A stretch of DNA of 64,000 nt. It comes from Linyphia triangularis. Its lineage: Eukaryota > Arthropoda > Arachnida > Araneae > Linyphiidae. The stretch covers positions 99,245,792-99,309,791 of the forward strand of contig OZ021724.1 in NCBI GenBank assembly GCA_963978545.1. The letters are read 5' to 3'. Shown one piece after another: positions 9,701 to 19,700 of the stretch (positions are counted from its first letter, which is position 1; every line of letters starts with the position of its first letter). A program made the translations under genes and the position numbers. The notes under the pieces are model-generated. The model made no database searches and was not told the origin of the DNA. It worked only from the letters and a program-made list of their open reading frames with translations.

Positions 9701-12307
9701 TTTTTGTATTATATTTATGGGTTTTGGAACACACAATTTTAAAATCGTCAACGTTTGAGGTTTTTACTGAAAATATACAATATACATTGCAACTTATAGG
9801 TTTATTTAACTTTATAATTAACTTTCAGTCATTTCTTACATATACTTCTTATTTGAGGCTATTGCGTTAAACAAATTGGTACTTGATTTTAGGAAAACCA
9901 GAAACTCTCTGAAAGAATATAAAAAGTTGATTTTTAGATTTCAGAGTATCCACAGAAAGTTGTGTTCTCTCAGAAGTCAAAATTTTATTAACAATAGAAA
10001 ATGTCTTTTCAACGCCAGCAATTGTTCCCGCCAAAATAAAGAAAAATTCCACAATTTTCATAATGTTGGCAATTTTAATTGAGTGCTGGTGGAAATGGGT
10101 AAAAACCTCAACCCAACACTTATCTCCAGAAACTTCATCAGTTACCCACTCTATTAGTATTTCTTGTTTAATGAAATTCTGAAAAAGAAATTTTTTGTTT
10201 TGTTTAGAAGGTTTTTGACGAGACTCTGTAACGAAAAAGGACAATTTGGCGGGACATTTGGTGATCGAGACAGCGTGGGGGAAAAGCAGTACAGTCCCAC
10301 CAAAATAGAGACATCTGGTCACATTAAACTATGTCGAGCGTATAAGCTGGCGATCCCCTGGGTCGCAAGGCTGCTTTGCTTTTCTAAGTGTTAGTGTTCA
10401 CACTGGTTGTAGCAGCGAGCTTTTGAGGCGTATTGTTATGTGTCAGGGATCTATGCAGAGGGAAATTTGGGTCCTTTTAAGGACCCTTCACAAAATTCCA
10501 TGTCCAAAAAACGGACCCTTCACAAAATTCCATAATCAACAAAAGGACCCTTCACAAAATTCCATAATCAATAAAAAGGACCCTTAACAAAATTTCATGT
10601 CTAACAAACTGACCTTTCACAAAATTCCAAGTCAAAAAAACGGAACCTTCATAATATTTCCAGTTTGAAAATGGACCAATTACAAAATTACCAAGTTTAT
10701 TTTATGCCAAAAGGAAAAAACGGCTACGGCTTGCTTTGCCACGTGTTGGTTTTGAGGAAGTGATGTCAAGGATGCCAAACCATATGCTCAAAATGTATAA
10801 AATAGAACATTTTTCACAAAATTAATATTTTTTCACAAAAATAGGACCCTGTATAAAAACCCTGGATAGACCCCTGTGTGTGCAGGCTGGGAATGTCTTC
10901 TCCTTCCAGTGCCTGTAACTCCACCATGATGTCTGGCCAGCATTGATGACAGGATGTGGTATTTTCAAGACTTGATATTTCCCCTTCTGAATTGTTTTAA
11001 AATACGTTTAGTATGATAGACCTAACTGTTTGATGTGATGTGTTTTTGTTCAGGGTTCCACACACAAATCACAGAATGAAAACCAATGACTTTTAAGGAC
11101 CTAAATAATATTTTCAACTACCTTTGAAAATTTGTTTTCATGCACCAGATCTTTAATGTGTGACTTTACAGATGCTTTGTTCAGAGCATTAATACCAAAA
11201 TCTTTGAAGCACAATTTGCATTTTCAGGGTTCCCACTCAAATTACAGAATGAAAATCAATGACTTTTAAGGACCTAATTAATGTTTTCAAGGACCTTTGA
11301 AAATTTGTTTTCGGGCATCATGTCTATATATAAATTTTTTATAAACTATATTCTACCAAAACAGTTACAAGTTGGCGCATGCGTAATACAAATATGTCAG
11401 AAAATTTCTATACAGTGCGTATAGGTGGCGGTCACACGAGGATAGCAAGTCTGAGTTGTATTTTTATAAATTTTGCAGTTGGACAACATACACAAAAATT
11501 AAGGACTTTTAAGGACCTCTAAGCATTTTCAAGGACTTTCAAGCACCTCTAAGCATTTTCAAGGCCTTGAAAATAGGTTCAAAAATATTAAGCACTTTTA
11601 ATGACTTTCAATGACCGTGGGAACCCTGATTTTGCCTTAAAAATAGACTTTGACAATGGTCTTTGATCTTTTAGCTCGCAAAACTTAAACACTAATCTTG
11701 CGTGCTCCTCTCGCAGAGTAAGTAAAGTGTCCGACTAAAACCATTCGATTTCAACTCCACCAATCAGAAAATGCGAACCAAACGATGTATAAGTTGATGT
11801 ATGTGCAATACTAAAATGCTAAAAAATTTTGGTGTAGCACGGATAAGTGACAAAAGTTAAAGACTTCTAAGGAGCTCTAAGCATTTTCAAGCTTTTTAAG
11901 CCTTTTCAAGTACTTTTAAGGCCTGGAAAACAAGTTAAAAATATTAAGCACTTTTAATGACTGTTGCAACCCTGTTGCTGTTATAAGTGTATAACAATTT
12001 AATACTTTTCCCTGTGGCCAGCAAGCCATATGTCAGTTGTCATATAAACTCAAATTTTGCCATAAATAAATTCTAGATTTACATTCTCACTTAGGACTTT
12101 GTCTATTTATAAAGTAAACATCACAATGTGTGAGTGTGAACTCACACTCAATGTTTAAACACATAGTTGAGCTACAATAATATTTTTAAAAAATTCAATG
12201 AGAGATACCTTTTTCTCTTCATGGAGATAAATTTCTTCATTTTGGCCTTCTTGGAAATCCTCAAATGGGTTTGGGAATTCTCGATCCTTATCCTTGTCAT
12301 TGCTCAT
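565..12307 (-). CDS. LANCL: LanC-like protein (LANCL), 5' part of gene, four coding exons
   Basis: Eukaryotic homologue of bacterial lanthionine synthetase C. LANCL proteins are cytosolic or membrane-associated zinc proteins that bind glutathione. Coding exons on the minus strand: 12307-12209, 7165-7042, 2882-2669 and 718-565. Phases join without a shift (0, 1, 2, 0) and give about 197 residues. Family landmarks seen: an N-terminal FPNPFEDF near residues 11-18, the alpha-barrel start YTGTSGIALLYLHF, then FLCGVSGP with a following VLYH, and LLYGRTGYLHALLFL. The zinc ligands (C...CH) fall in later exons beyond base 1, so the gene is cut by the window edge, not broken. The start ATG at 12307 matches the expected short leader before FPNP. 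The sequence 15 nt upstream (12323-12325) reads as a 3' splice site, so a non-coding first exon further upstream is likely. LANCL1, 2 and 3 cannot be told apart from this part. Confidence 0.9.
930..1200 (+). pseudogene. LINE 3' fragment (C-terminal end of polyprotein)
   Basis: Within LANCL intron 4 the plus strand reads QASPEHLTDCL and, further on, LVLDFHRVNGLMDLV followed by TGA. This matches the C-terminal H-x-L-x-x-C region of non-LTR retrotransposon polyproteins. The coding part is short and 5'-truncated. The stop lies inside a 7-bp hairpin, GTCTGAC-TCT-GTCAGAC (1158-1174), and the copy ends in an AACAACAACA-like tail. A minus-strand relative lies at 28122-28514. Confidence 0.7.
1200..2600. 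other. intronic AT-rich repeat-like DNA (LANCL intron 3)
   Basis: No coding sequence recognised. The stretch holds a C-run at about 1731-1744 and several TTCAAGCACTTTT segments (near 1585 and 2465-2510) resembling the interior of the GGTTCCCAC-type repeat at 11051-11974. It is probably decayed transposon sequence. Confidence 0.4.
2669..2882 (-). CDS. LANCL: LANCL coding exon 3
   Basis: Minus-strand exon between ATTTCAG and GTATGG, phase 1 to 2. Contains GIALLYLHFL, a lysine-rich KKKKFSFLCGVSGP stretch and SVLYHRKEM. These correspond to the first barrel repeat of LANCL proteins. Confidence 0.9.
3713..4184 (+). mobile_element. long tRNA-headed SINE with GAA-repeat tail
   Basis: A 472-bp retroposed element. 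The head GCCGCGTAGCCCAGTCGGGA looks like a tRNA 5' half, and AGTTCGGGCCTGGG lies at the B-box position. The body is unique and the 3' end is a (GAA)n tract. It is flanked by imperfect target duplications AACCATGAGGAA (3701-3712) and AACCATGCGGAA (4185-4196). It sits in LANCL intron 2 and is unrelated in body sequence to the SINE family copied elsewhere in the window. Confidence 0.75.
4560..5180. repeat. probable dispersed repeat of unknown class
   Basis: Contains TGTGCGTGTACGCGGTCAGC followed by text typical of dispersed arthropod repeats (GCATAACTCCCGAACAAATT). Short ORFs on both strands carry no recognised domain. I infer a repeat from style only, since a second copy is not present in the window. 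Confidence 0.3.
5692..6099. mobile_element. non-autonomous DNA element, CAGGGTGGCCAC family, copy 1
   Basis: Begins CAGGGTGGCCACAAAATTC and ends TTCTGTGGCCCCTCTG, which are near-inverted termini. The interior is rich in TCCCTGA motifs. Relatives lie at 46591-47003 and 53266-53646. It occupies LANCL intron 2. Confidence 0.65.
7042..7165 (-). CDS. LANCL: LANCL coding exon 2
   Basis: Minus-strand exon between a TTTTCAG acceptor and a GGTAAAA donor, phase 0 to 1. It encodes the helical segment LTPALEALVKENIITLLETL followed by SDTSVYTGTSG, which aligns with the start of the LanC barrel in this family. Confidence 0.88.
7289..7644. mobile_element. piggyBac-like TTAA MITE, CCCTTTGAAGC family, copy 1
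   Basis: TTAA (7285-7288) precedes CCCTTTGAAGC, and GCTTCAAAGGG precedes TTAA (7645-7648). The inverted ends and the TTAA duplication are the signature of piggyBac-mobilised elements. It starts about 120 bp upstream of LANCL exon 2, in intron 1. A second copy at 60139-60994 is split by a hAT insertion. Confidence 0.75.
7693..7873 (-). mobile_element. tRNA-headed SINE (family A), copy 1
   Basis: Full-length minus-strand copy. It has a tRNA-like head with box A-like TGGTTAGCGTG and box B GGTTCGAGTCC, a central TGTATGTTGGCTTGTC, and the 3' module GGCGCATTATAG...GGCGCC. A perfect 12-bp target duplication ACAATTGATTGC flanks it (7681-7692 and 7874-7885), which proves retroposition into LANCL intron 1. 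Confidence 0.92.
9076..9455. mobile_element. hAT-type MITE, CAGRGATGA family, copy 1
   Basis: Ends CAGGGATGAGAG and CTGTCATCTCTG are inverted. The flanks AGCTGCAC (9068-9075) and AGTTGCAC (9456-9463) form an 8-bp duplication with one mismatch, typical of hAT. The interior has several AAAAGGAGGAAAT motifs. A longer relative is at 53704-54108. Confidence 0.75.
9867..10322 (-). pseudogene. hAT transposase C-terminal fragment
   Basis: A 151-codon minus-strand open frame containing TIAGVEKTFSIVNKILTSER and QLSVDTLKS. This is the hAT dimerisation motif (family pattern A/S-x-E-R-x-F-S), here with K in place of R, and the frame ends soon after it. The N-terminal DDE and BED parts are absent. Sequence at 10240-10320 (GTCCCACC, ACATCTGGTCAC) resembles a hAT terminus. 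Truncated and intronic in LANCL, so it is a relic, not a host gene. Confidence 0.7.
10455..10700. repeat. degenerate tandem repeat, about 33-bp unit
   Basis: About seven units built on GGACCCTTCACAAAATTCCA followed by an A-rich spacer. They drift progressively toward the right end (GACCTTTCAC, GGAACCTTCATAAT, GGACCAATTAC). No coding potential, and it lies in LANCL intron 1. Confidence 0.8.
11051..11974. mobile_element. CAGGGTTCC DNA element (outer copy), interrupted
   Basis: Begins CAGGGTTCCACAC and ends near GTTGCAACCCTG (11974). The interior repeats TTTTAAGGACCT and TTTTCAAGGCCTTG blocks. A second member of the same family is inserted at 11225-11629, so the outer element's halves are 11051-11224 and 11630-11974. 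Confidence 0.65.
11225..11629. mobile_element. CAGGGTTCCCAC DNA element (inner copy)
   Basis: A 405-bp element with ends CAGGGTTCCCACTC and ACCGTGGGAACCCTG. It is inserted into an older relative. Flanking ATTTT on each side may be the target duplication. A third member ends at 49961. Confidence 0.75.
12209..12307 (-). CDS. LANCL: LANCL coding exon 1
   Basis: Encodes 33 residues beginning MSNDKDKDREFPNPF and ends in phase 0 at a GTATCT donor (minus strand). The acidic and charged leader is followed by the FPNP motif typical of LANCL N-termini. A CTGCAG acceptor at 12322/12323 leaves only 15 nt of 5' UTR in this exon. Confidence 0.88.
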
Positions 12308-12322
12308 AGTGAAAGTAAATAG

Positions 12323-13303
12323 CTGCAGAAATCACATTTTTATTATAAGTTTTCAGTATAAAATATTCAATATTTCAAATAGTGAGCAATATATTTGATT
12401 AGCCTATACAATTTCAAAGCAACAATGAAGAATCTTATCTGCAAAGATATTACAATTTAAAAGAACAAAACAGTTGAAATTGAAAAACAATTCCATGACA
12501 AACAGATGAAATTCCCGTTGATATTTTTAAAACAAAATATTGTAAAAAAAAGTTGTTATCAACTAACTATGAAAAAATAGAACAGCTTTCTGAACTGTTT
12601 ACTATCTAACTCATTTTATAGGGTGTCCAGAGAAAATTTCCAGATATTTCCAACATACCCATATGACTTAAGAATTTGTCCCATAAAAAGTTATTTGTTT
12701 TAAGATATTTTTATTTTAAAATTTCTTATTGGTGGTAAATGCAAATTTTTACTCATGTGCCATTACTTAGAGTTGTTTTTCTAAGTTACGAATTAAAAAA
12801 ATTTAAATTACCAAATTAGAAGGTCTAAACTTTGCATGTCAAATTCTAAATTTCTGTATGAAACATTATATAACTATGAAAGCAGCTAATAATCATACAA
12901 TTTATAAACTTAGTGAGCAAATTAAAGACTAGCCTGGAAAATGAAAATTAAATTCACATAATTGGAATTACCTTTAATTTAATGTCCTCGTATTGTAGCT
13001 GTAATTCAAATGCTTTACCTAAAAATACTCTGTAAAAAAAAAGAAGTGATTTTTGGTTTACAACTTGTTTTAAAGTTCTCAAACATGCTACATATTTCAA
13101 AAATATGTCCCAAGCCACAGAACGAGTATTGCTGTGTTACGGTCATACTCCACGAGCCCCAAACTAACAGTGCAGATTTATACAGTGTTTTAAGTCTCCT
13201 GAACAATTATTTTTTCTGGGTAACAAAGAAATAGAATTAAGAAATGCTAACTTCCCTCAGAATTTCGATCTTTGTTTTGATACATCAAATACTAGTTTAC
13301 ATT
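12323..13303. other. LANCL upstream region / LANCL-BicC intergenic
   Basis: AT-rich DNA with no recognised coding sequence. The ORFs at 13010-13234 on both strands mirror each other and match no family I know. It should contain the LANCL promoter and any non-coding first exon, but no clear TATA or initiator stands out. Confidence 0.4.
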
Positions 13304-13720
13304 CAGTGCTTGGTTCAAGAAAGAGACTAAACCACAAAACATTAGAGAATAATATCTAGATTTAAAAAAAAAAATCATTCTGAAAAGAATACTTTGTAAA
13401 TACGCATGAAGAAAGATAATTAAAAATCACATTTATACAGCTTTAAAACTTTATTAGGCAAATTTTACAGTAAAAATATGAGAATACACTTATGAAAAAT
13501 GTTAAACTACCACTAAATATTATTACTTGGCTTGCATTGTAATGCAATTTTGCATAATCTTATCTTCAACGATCATTTTTATGTGATGCAGTTTATTAGT
13601 TCAACTTGAAACTAAACTTTTAAACGAAAAATGGTTCCTCGAAGGGAAAACAGTATTTACGTAAAAGAATTTGTAAGATTATTTAAAAAAGGACAATCTT
13701 ATCATGAAATAGCTAAAATT

Positions 13721-14412
13721 GGGTGGATCTTAGAACAGCCCACCTCTTGGCATCTTTTGGAATTCTCGCCAAACGAATGGCGATAACGTCGCCAATGTGG
13801 CAACCTAGACGGATTATGTAGGAGAACAGTCAAGAATCTTACGGAGTGCCTGCTTGAACGTCCGATCGCAACGGCGTTTCGGAACCAAAACTATTCGAAA
13901 TGCGCAACGAAATTCTGAAACCTGATTGGTTAATTAATATGTATTAATTTTTTTCCATCATTTATGCTTCTGGTCTCTTGGGAGAAGGTTTTTATGATTT
14001 TATGAGATTCTTTGTTCAGCAAATTGGTTGGTTGTATTCAGATTATCTGGCGCCGTCAGCAACACGAGGGCTATAATGCGCCGAAACATTCGTCATTAGA
14101 CAAGCCAACATACATTTACAAACACCCATGCCAACACGGGACTCGAACCCGCAACCTCGCGGTCTAGAAGCTAGTACGCTAACCACTATACCGTTTGGTC
14201 GGCAAATCATTAACACGTACCCTCCGGCGGCAAAGGATTAGCAAACACATTTATGGCAAGTCTTAATTTTTTTATAAAATATTATTATTTCTGGCCTTTA
14301 AGAATCGTCTTTTAATTGAAAAATAATAATAATAACAAATATTCAATTAGTAGTCAACTTGGCGAGATTTGAAATAAGTCGCCAAGAGGTGGGCCCATCT
14401 AAGATTTTACCC
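13721..14412. mobile_element. DNA transposon inserted in the Tc1 relic
   Basis: Inverted termini GGGTGGATCTTAG and CTAAGATTTTACCC extend inward to CCCACCTCTTGGC on the left and GCCAAGAGGTGGG on the right. TAAAATT flanks both sides (13714-13720 and 14413-14419). The second Tc1 copy is uninterrupted at the matching site, which confirms the insertion. It is non-autonomous and itself hosts a SINE. Confidence 0.8.
14025..14201 (-). mobile_element. SINE family A, copy 2
   Basis: Full-length minus-strand copy, flanked by GCAAAT (14019-14024 and 14202-14207). It sits inside the 692-bp DNA element, which sits inside the Tc1 relic, so it is the youngest of the three. Confidence 0.88.
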
Positions 14413-15773
14413 TAAAATTTTTGGTAGAACCCACATATATGTCCAGAAAATCATTGGGTTGATTGAAAATAAAAGCGGAAAGAAAGATATTCTGAGTGGA
14501 GTCGCAAAAAGGAAAATTTTGTATGAAGTCAAGATTTATCCTAAAGTAAGTGCAGTCAAACTTACTGTAGAAACTTCTCAAATCAATGACAGAAGTATAA
14601 GTGCAAAAACTGTGAAAAAATGTTTTTAAACAAGCTGTATATAAAATTTGAGTTGCTAGAAAATAAAGAAATCGTTCATCAGCTAGTAAAATCAGAAAAA
14701 GCGTTTGGAGGTTGCAAAAACTCAATAATGGAAGATCAATAACTTTTAGAAGAAAGTAATATTTAGCAATGAAAGTGAATTCAACATTTTTGGAAGTGCC
14801 GGCTGTTGCATTGTATAGAGAAAGCCCAATACAGATAAAAGCCCTACAGATAAACATAGTGGTGCCTCTTCACGGTTTGAGATTGTATGGCTTTAACCGG
14901 GGTAGGAAATTTAGTTGTTATAGATGTTATTACGAACCATATGATTTACTTGGATATACTTCACAATACAATAAAGAAAAGGGTCTATTCCTAGTTGACG
15001 TTAAGATATCACCAAGCCGATTTGGCGCTGTTTTGTAGGCAATACAGTTTTAAATTTGGCAACCCCATTTTTTTTATTGACGCTTTTTGGCTTCAACAAT
15101 TCTATACCACAAATCATAGAGCTGGTTCGTTTCTCAATTTTTATTATTGGAATTCCGAATTGGTGACATTCTGGCTTTGTCGCCAACTTTTCAAAAGTGC
15201 GCCAACCCATAAACGTGAACTAGGAATTTACCAAGAAAAGTATTAAAAATTTGGGTTCAGATGGAAATTTCATTTTCCAGTATGACAATAACCCCATGGC
15301 ACGTAACGTCAAAAAGTGGTATCTTTTTCATTATAAACAGCAGTTACACGTCATCACAGTCCCCAAACATCAACTTCATAAAAAATCTACAGGCTATACT
15401 AAAAACAGTAGTCCAAAATCACAAAATTAGACACAAGGCCTATTTAAAAACAAGTGCTGCAAGAAGAATTGAGTAGAATATCTTCAGACTAAATATCGAC
15501 ACTTTTTGTGGACGAGAGATATTTAAAAAAATGTAAAGGTGTAGTCTCAACTTTTTTACGTAAAAACCTGCGTATGTTTATTTAAAATGCTTCTGAAACT
15601 TTTCATTTTAGAAGTTTTTCGTTGGTTGTTCTTTATTTTTACTGTAAATTAAACCATTTGTTATGTGCAAAATTAAAAACACGTTTGCACTGTTTGGTAA
15701 TGCGTTATTGATATTGAAAGTTGGATTTATCAAATAAAAGTAAGGAGTATTCTCATTTGTTTGAGCCACTGTA

Positions 15774-16499
15774 TAAATTTAGAACTAAGCAGGTACTACT
15801 ATCGCCACATTAAAAGCGAAACCAAAACAGTAATACTTAGAATTCTATTTATATTACTTCGGGATTCTATGAGTAAGATTTCGCTTATTTGTTTCTCAAA
15901 ATGGTTAGAATCCAAATTCTTCGGTTCTCAATAAAACCTTTAATAGTTTTTAAACACTGATAAAACTATAAAATTCAAACAATCCAAGAAATCAAAACAA
16001 ATAGCACAGTTAAAGGTTAACAGTTAAGAGACAATATCCAGGGAGTTAAATAAGCAGGAGGATGTGACGTCATGATACTAAAAAAAAATTGGATATTAAT
16101 TCTGATCGAATCGAAATGTTCCGACTTTGAGTCGGGTTTCGTTGTGTTAAAGATTATTAAGCCCTCCAAACTGGCCGCTTGGCCTTGATTGAGCATATAT
16201 AAACGCTGAAGCATACTATACAAATGGTTTAAATTAGATAACCGTCAAATGAAATATATCTTATAAAACAGACTACACAAGTGTAAATTCAACAAAAAAC
16301 AATTATGGAAGGTATTTAAAATTCCTTTTTTGAATAAGTTATTATATTGATTGGTTGATTTGGTTTTTATGGCCCAAAAGCTGCACTACGGCCATACTGC
16401 ACCAGAAATTATTATATGTGCCAATAGGGGGAAACAAAAATTGTTGCACTGAATCGAAGATACTTGCGCTATAGCTTCAATTAAAAGAATAAAGGGGGC
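15774..16499. other. region upstream of BicC
   Basis: No gene recognised. It should hold the BicC promoter or 5' UTR. At 16360-16404 there is a minus-strand copy of the GGTGCAGTATGGCC...GGGCCATAAAAACC tail module found at LINE and SINE 3' ends in this window, so a decayed retroelement end lies within 140 bp of the start codon. Confidence 0.4.
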
Positions 16500-16785
16500 A
16501 TGTCCTTGATCAGTTCCTCTTGCTCGCGTGTCCATCAACTGACCAACATGTTCAGTCCAACTTTGTCATCAACTACTACCAGTGTTTGCGACTCGCTGAG
16601 CAGCTATCCGGCTTCTCCCTCTTCCCAGGAGGACAGCACCAGAGAATCATCCTCCCAAGACAATGGCTCAGACCTGGATTTCAACACAAAGTCCTACGTG
16701 GTTGACCTACTAGAGTCGGGAATGAAGGAAGAGAGGTTCCGGATCGACAGGAAGAAACTGGAGGACATGCTGCAAACTCAACAAA
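16500..16785 (+). CDS. BicC: BicC exon 1
   Basis: Encodes residues 1-95, a serine-rich leader ending in ERFRIDRKKLEDMLQ, the conserved entry to the first KH-like unit. Donor AAA|GTTAGT, phase 1. Confidence 0.92.
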
Positions 16786-19700
16786 GTTAGTACAAAAGCC
16801 TAGTGTTTTTTTTTGTTTTTTTTTGTTTTTTTTATAGGAATATTGTTTTAATTATGTAAATAATCAAATATATTTTACAGCAATTAAAGAGATTTGGTTT
16901 ATCAACTCCATCTAAACTAAATTTGCGCACTTCGTTATAAGGCTACATCAATGTTGTATTAAATTTGCTTCTGTAGCAAACTCACGATTACAACTCTGGA
17001 TAAGTAGAGAAACAATTGGAAGGCACCGAGAGGAGACTGATAACTGATTTGGCTGATTCTGAATTATAGGAAAAAGAAACTTATTTCAAGTTGGTTCTGC
17101 ATTCTTGCTCAAATTGCTCATGAGAAACATTCGAGGCACCTTGCTGAGGCGGGTAATATCATTTACTCTTGCCGACATTCGCCTGTCACTCAAACGGTCC
17201 CTTTTGATTCATGACCGACTTCCAAGAGCTGTCTTAATGCTCTAAATCTATGGAATCAAAACCATCCCTTCATAACTGAAATTTGCCGACCAAATGGTAT
17301 AGTGGTTAGCGTGCTGGCTTCTAGACCGCGAGGTTGCGGGTTCGAGTCCCGTATTGGGCATGGGTGTTTGTAAATGTATGTTGGTTTGTTAAATGACGAA
17401 ATGTTTCGGCGCATTATAGCCCTTGTGTTGCTGACGGCGCCAGATAATCTGAATACAACCAACCATAACTGAAATTTTAAATGTACATTCCTGACTGTCA
17501 TCGAGAAATTTTATTCTTTTCTGTTAGGATTCCTGGTCATGCGAGGATCATGGGCAATGAGAGATGACAAAATTGCGCGTGAAGCTAATGGGCCGATAAG
17601 CAATAGATTATGCCCAAGTGACATATTTAAGCTTGAGAAAATGCTCTGTATCAAACATGACAGGCCCGATGGTATACAGAGCAAACAAATAAATTACAAA
17701 TAATACAACCTCGAGTTTCTGATTTCGATTTTTTGATCTCGAGCCGACAGAGGCAAGTAATATTCTCACGATTAAGCATTGGTCATACTCGCTTTATCCA
17801 TGTCCACCTTCTTTTGGCAGAGAGTGGCCCCACATGCTCAACTTGTAATGTTATATTTTCTGTTTTGCACTTTTTAACTGATTGTCCTCGCTTTAATTTT
17901 ATCGGACATCGCCTATTTCATGATAATCAACCACCATTATCATTGCTTTTAGGTTCCTCACCGCATGAAGATCGTTAAATTTTTAAGAGAAATTGGTTTT
18001 TATTTAATTTGAAGCCTTTACAGCTGTTTTGTTCAATATTTTTTTAATCTAATTTTTAACTTTTTTAAACAAAGTTTTGGCGCAGTATGGCCCTCGTGCT
18101 GCCTTTGTGCAGTAAAACCTAAACATGACCGAATTCTGTCAACAAGGAGTGAAGGAAATTGTGCACGAATCTGATGAGGCCTAGAGTGCAGCATCAGTAT
18201 ATTCACGCTCGTGTTTTGGGTAAATTTGTAGTGTGTAGAGCTGGCACCAAAGTTTTACTGCTCAAGTTTGTTGCACAACTTTGACCCCCCCCCCCCAAAT
18301 ATTCTTCTAAAGAGTGTTCCACTTTTCAACACTACTAAAGAAATTAAAACGAATACACACTTTGCAACAAATGTTCGTACAGTTTTGTAAGCTAATTTTA
18401 GAAAGATAAAGAACTTAAAGCCAGAAAGTTGTGCAACGAATTTCTACGATATTTAACATAATCAGTTCAACTTTAGTGGCTCGTTTTCAATCTAGAATTT
18501 GCAAGATCAAAAGGGGTTGTCAAAATAGTTCAAGAAAATTATATTTTCGAATAGTAATTTTTGATAAACTAAGTTGTATTGACTATTGTTGTAGAAAATT
18601 TGATATTTTGTTCCGTGGTGGGAAAATTGGTCCATAGCTAGAGATGTGTACCTAGGAGCTCACTTTGTACACATACTAAATATGAATAAAATCGTTGAAA
18701 ATTTAATGCGATAAAATCTGCACGATCATGTTGATAAAACTATTGATTTTCAGCAGTCTTAATGTTAAGACGACTTGGAGGATTCACGACACCCCTTCCA
18801 TATAATTCTTGTATTTAAAGTCTGACTAAGACAATTTAAAATTATCTTGAAGTGTCCGAACCTCGTGAGAAAACACGGATATCTAATTTCTCAATCGTAA
18901 ACAGGGCCAACTTGTAAATCTGAAAGTTTAGGAAATCGGATTACGAAGTTTCTGTTTCGTAAAGACCGTTGCCTCAACTTTTGATTCAATCTCTTTTGAA
19001 TGTGCTGTTATTTAGTAAATATTTAAAGTTGATTATAATTGACATGAGACTCGTATGAAAACTGGTCGCCTGATATTAGATTGGTTACGAATAAGTTTCC
19101 AGCCAAGCAGTGTGATCATTAAATCAGTCTTATTCGGGGTTTTTGTTTACTCGGTCTTTTTCAACGTATAGCAAGGAGAAATTATTAAAACTGAATGAGA
19201 CTGATGGTTTGGAATTTATTACAGATAATAAACCAAAGGGGGGGGGGGGGTAATGGTTTTAAATTGTTTAAATATAAGAACATTGAAGCACATTATTTCA
19301 AATGTAGCGTGTTTGATGATTGGAATTGTTTGCTTCTGAATATGTAGCGAGTTCAATTGGTGTGGGTGGTTTTTGGAGAGAATTGGATATTCATTGGGGG
19401 GGGGGGGGGGACAGTTACAGGCCATTGATTACTTTTAGCTGGACCAACCTTATTGGGCATCGTACTTGTAGTTGGTTGATTTTTGTATTTAATTAAACTT
19501 GTATTTCGTAATTGGCTAATCTTAAGTCTCGTTAAGATTGGTAAATTGAGAGAAGGTATTTTTTTTTGCCGAATACTAATTATACCATAAACATTTCAAA
19601 GAATAGCTAACGTAAATCGAGTAAATCCTCAACGACTTATTGAAATGTACATTTTATAGAATGTGTAATTGACTTTTTTTCTTTTTTTTCTCACAGTTGA

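Larger units (their letters stand above)
13304..15771 (+). pseudogene. Tc1/mariner transposon relic, copy 1, with nested insertion
   Basis: The 5' part encodes MVPRRENSIYVKEFVRLFKK from 13631. Further on, broken frames give VIFSNESEFNIFGSAGCC and RKPNTDKSP (about 14760-14850), the DDE-region text of Tc1 transposases (family: SDES-x-F). Many stops and shifts show it is dead. The right terminus is TTTGAGCCACTG before TA (15772-15773). The left end near 13304 is inferred from CAGTGCTTGG and is weak. A 692-bp element at 13721-14412 splits it. Confidence 0.8.

Noticed and set aside
9867..10322. 151-codon host gene
   Set aside because: It carries only the hAT dimerisation region, with no start context or splice partners. 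It is a transposase relic.
14399..14857. 152-codon minus-strand ORF
   Set aside because: It is antisense to the Tc1 transposase relic, and the coding signal is on the plus strand.
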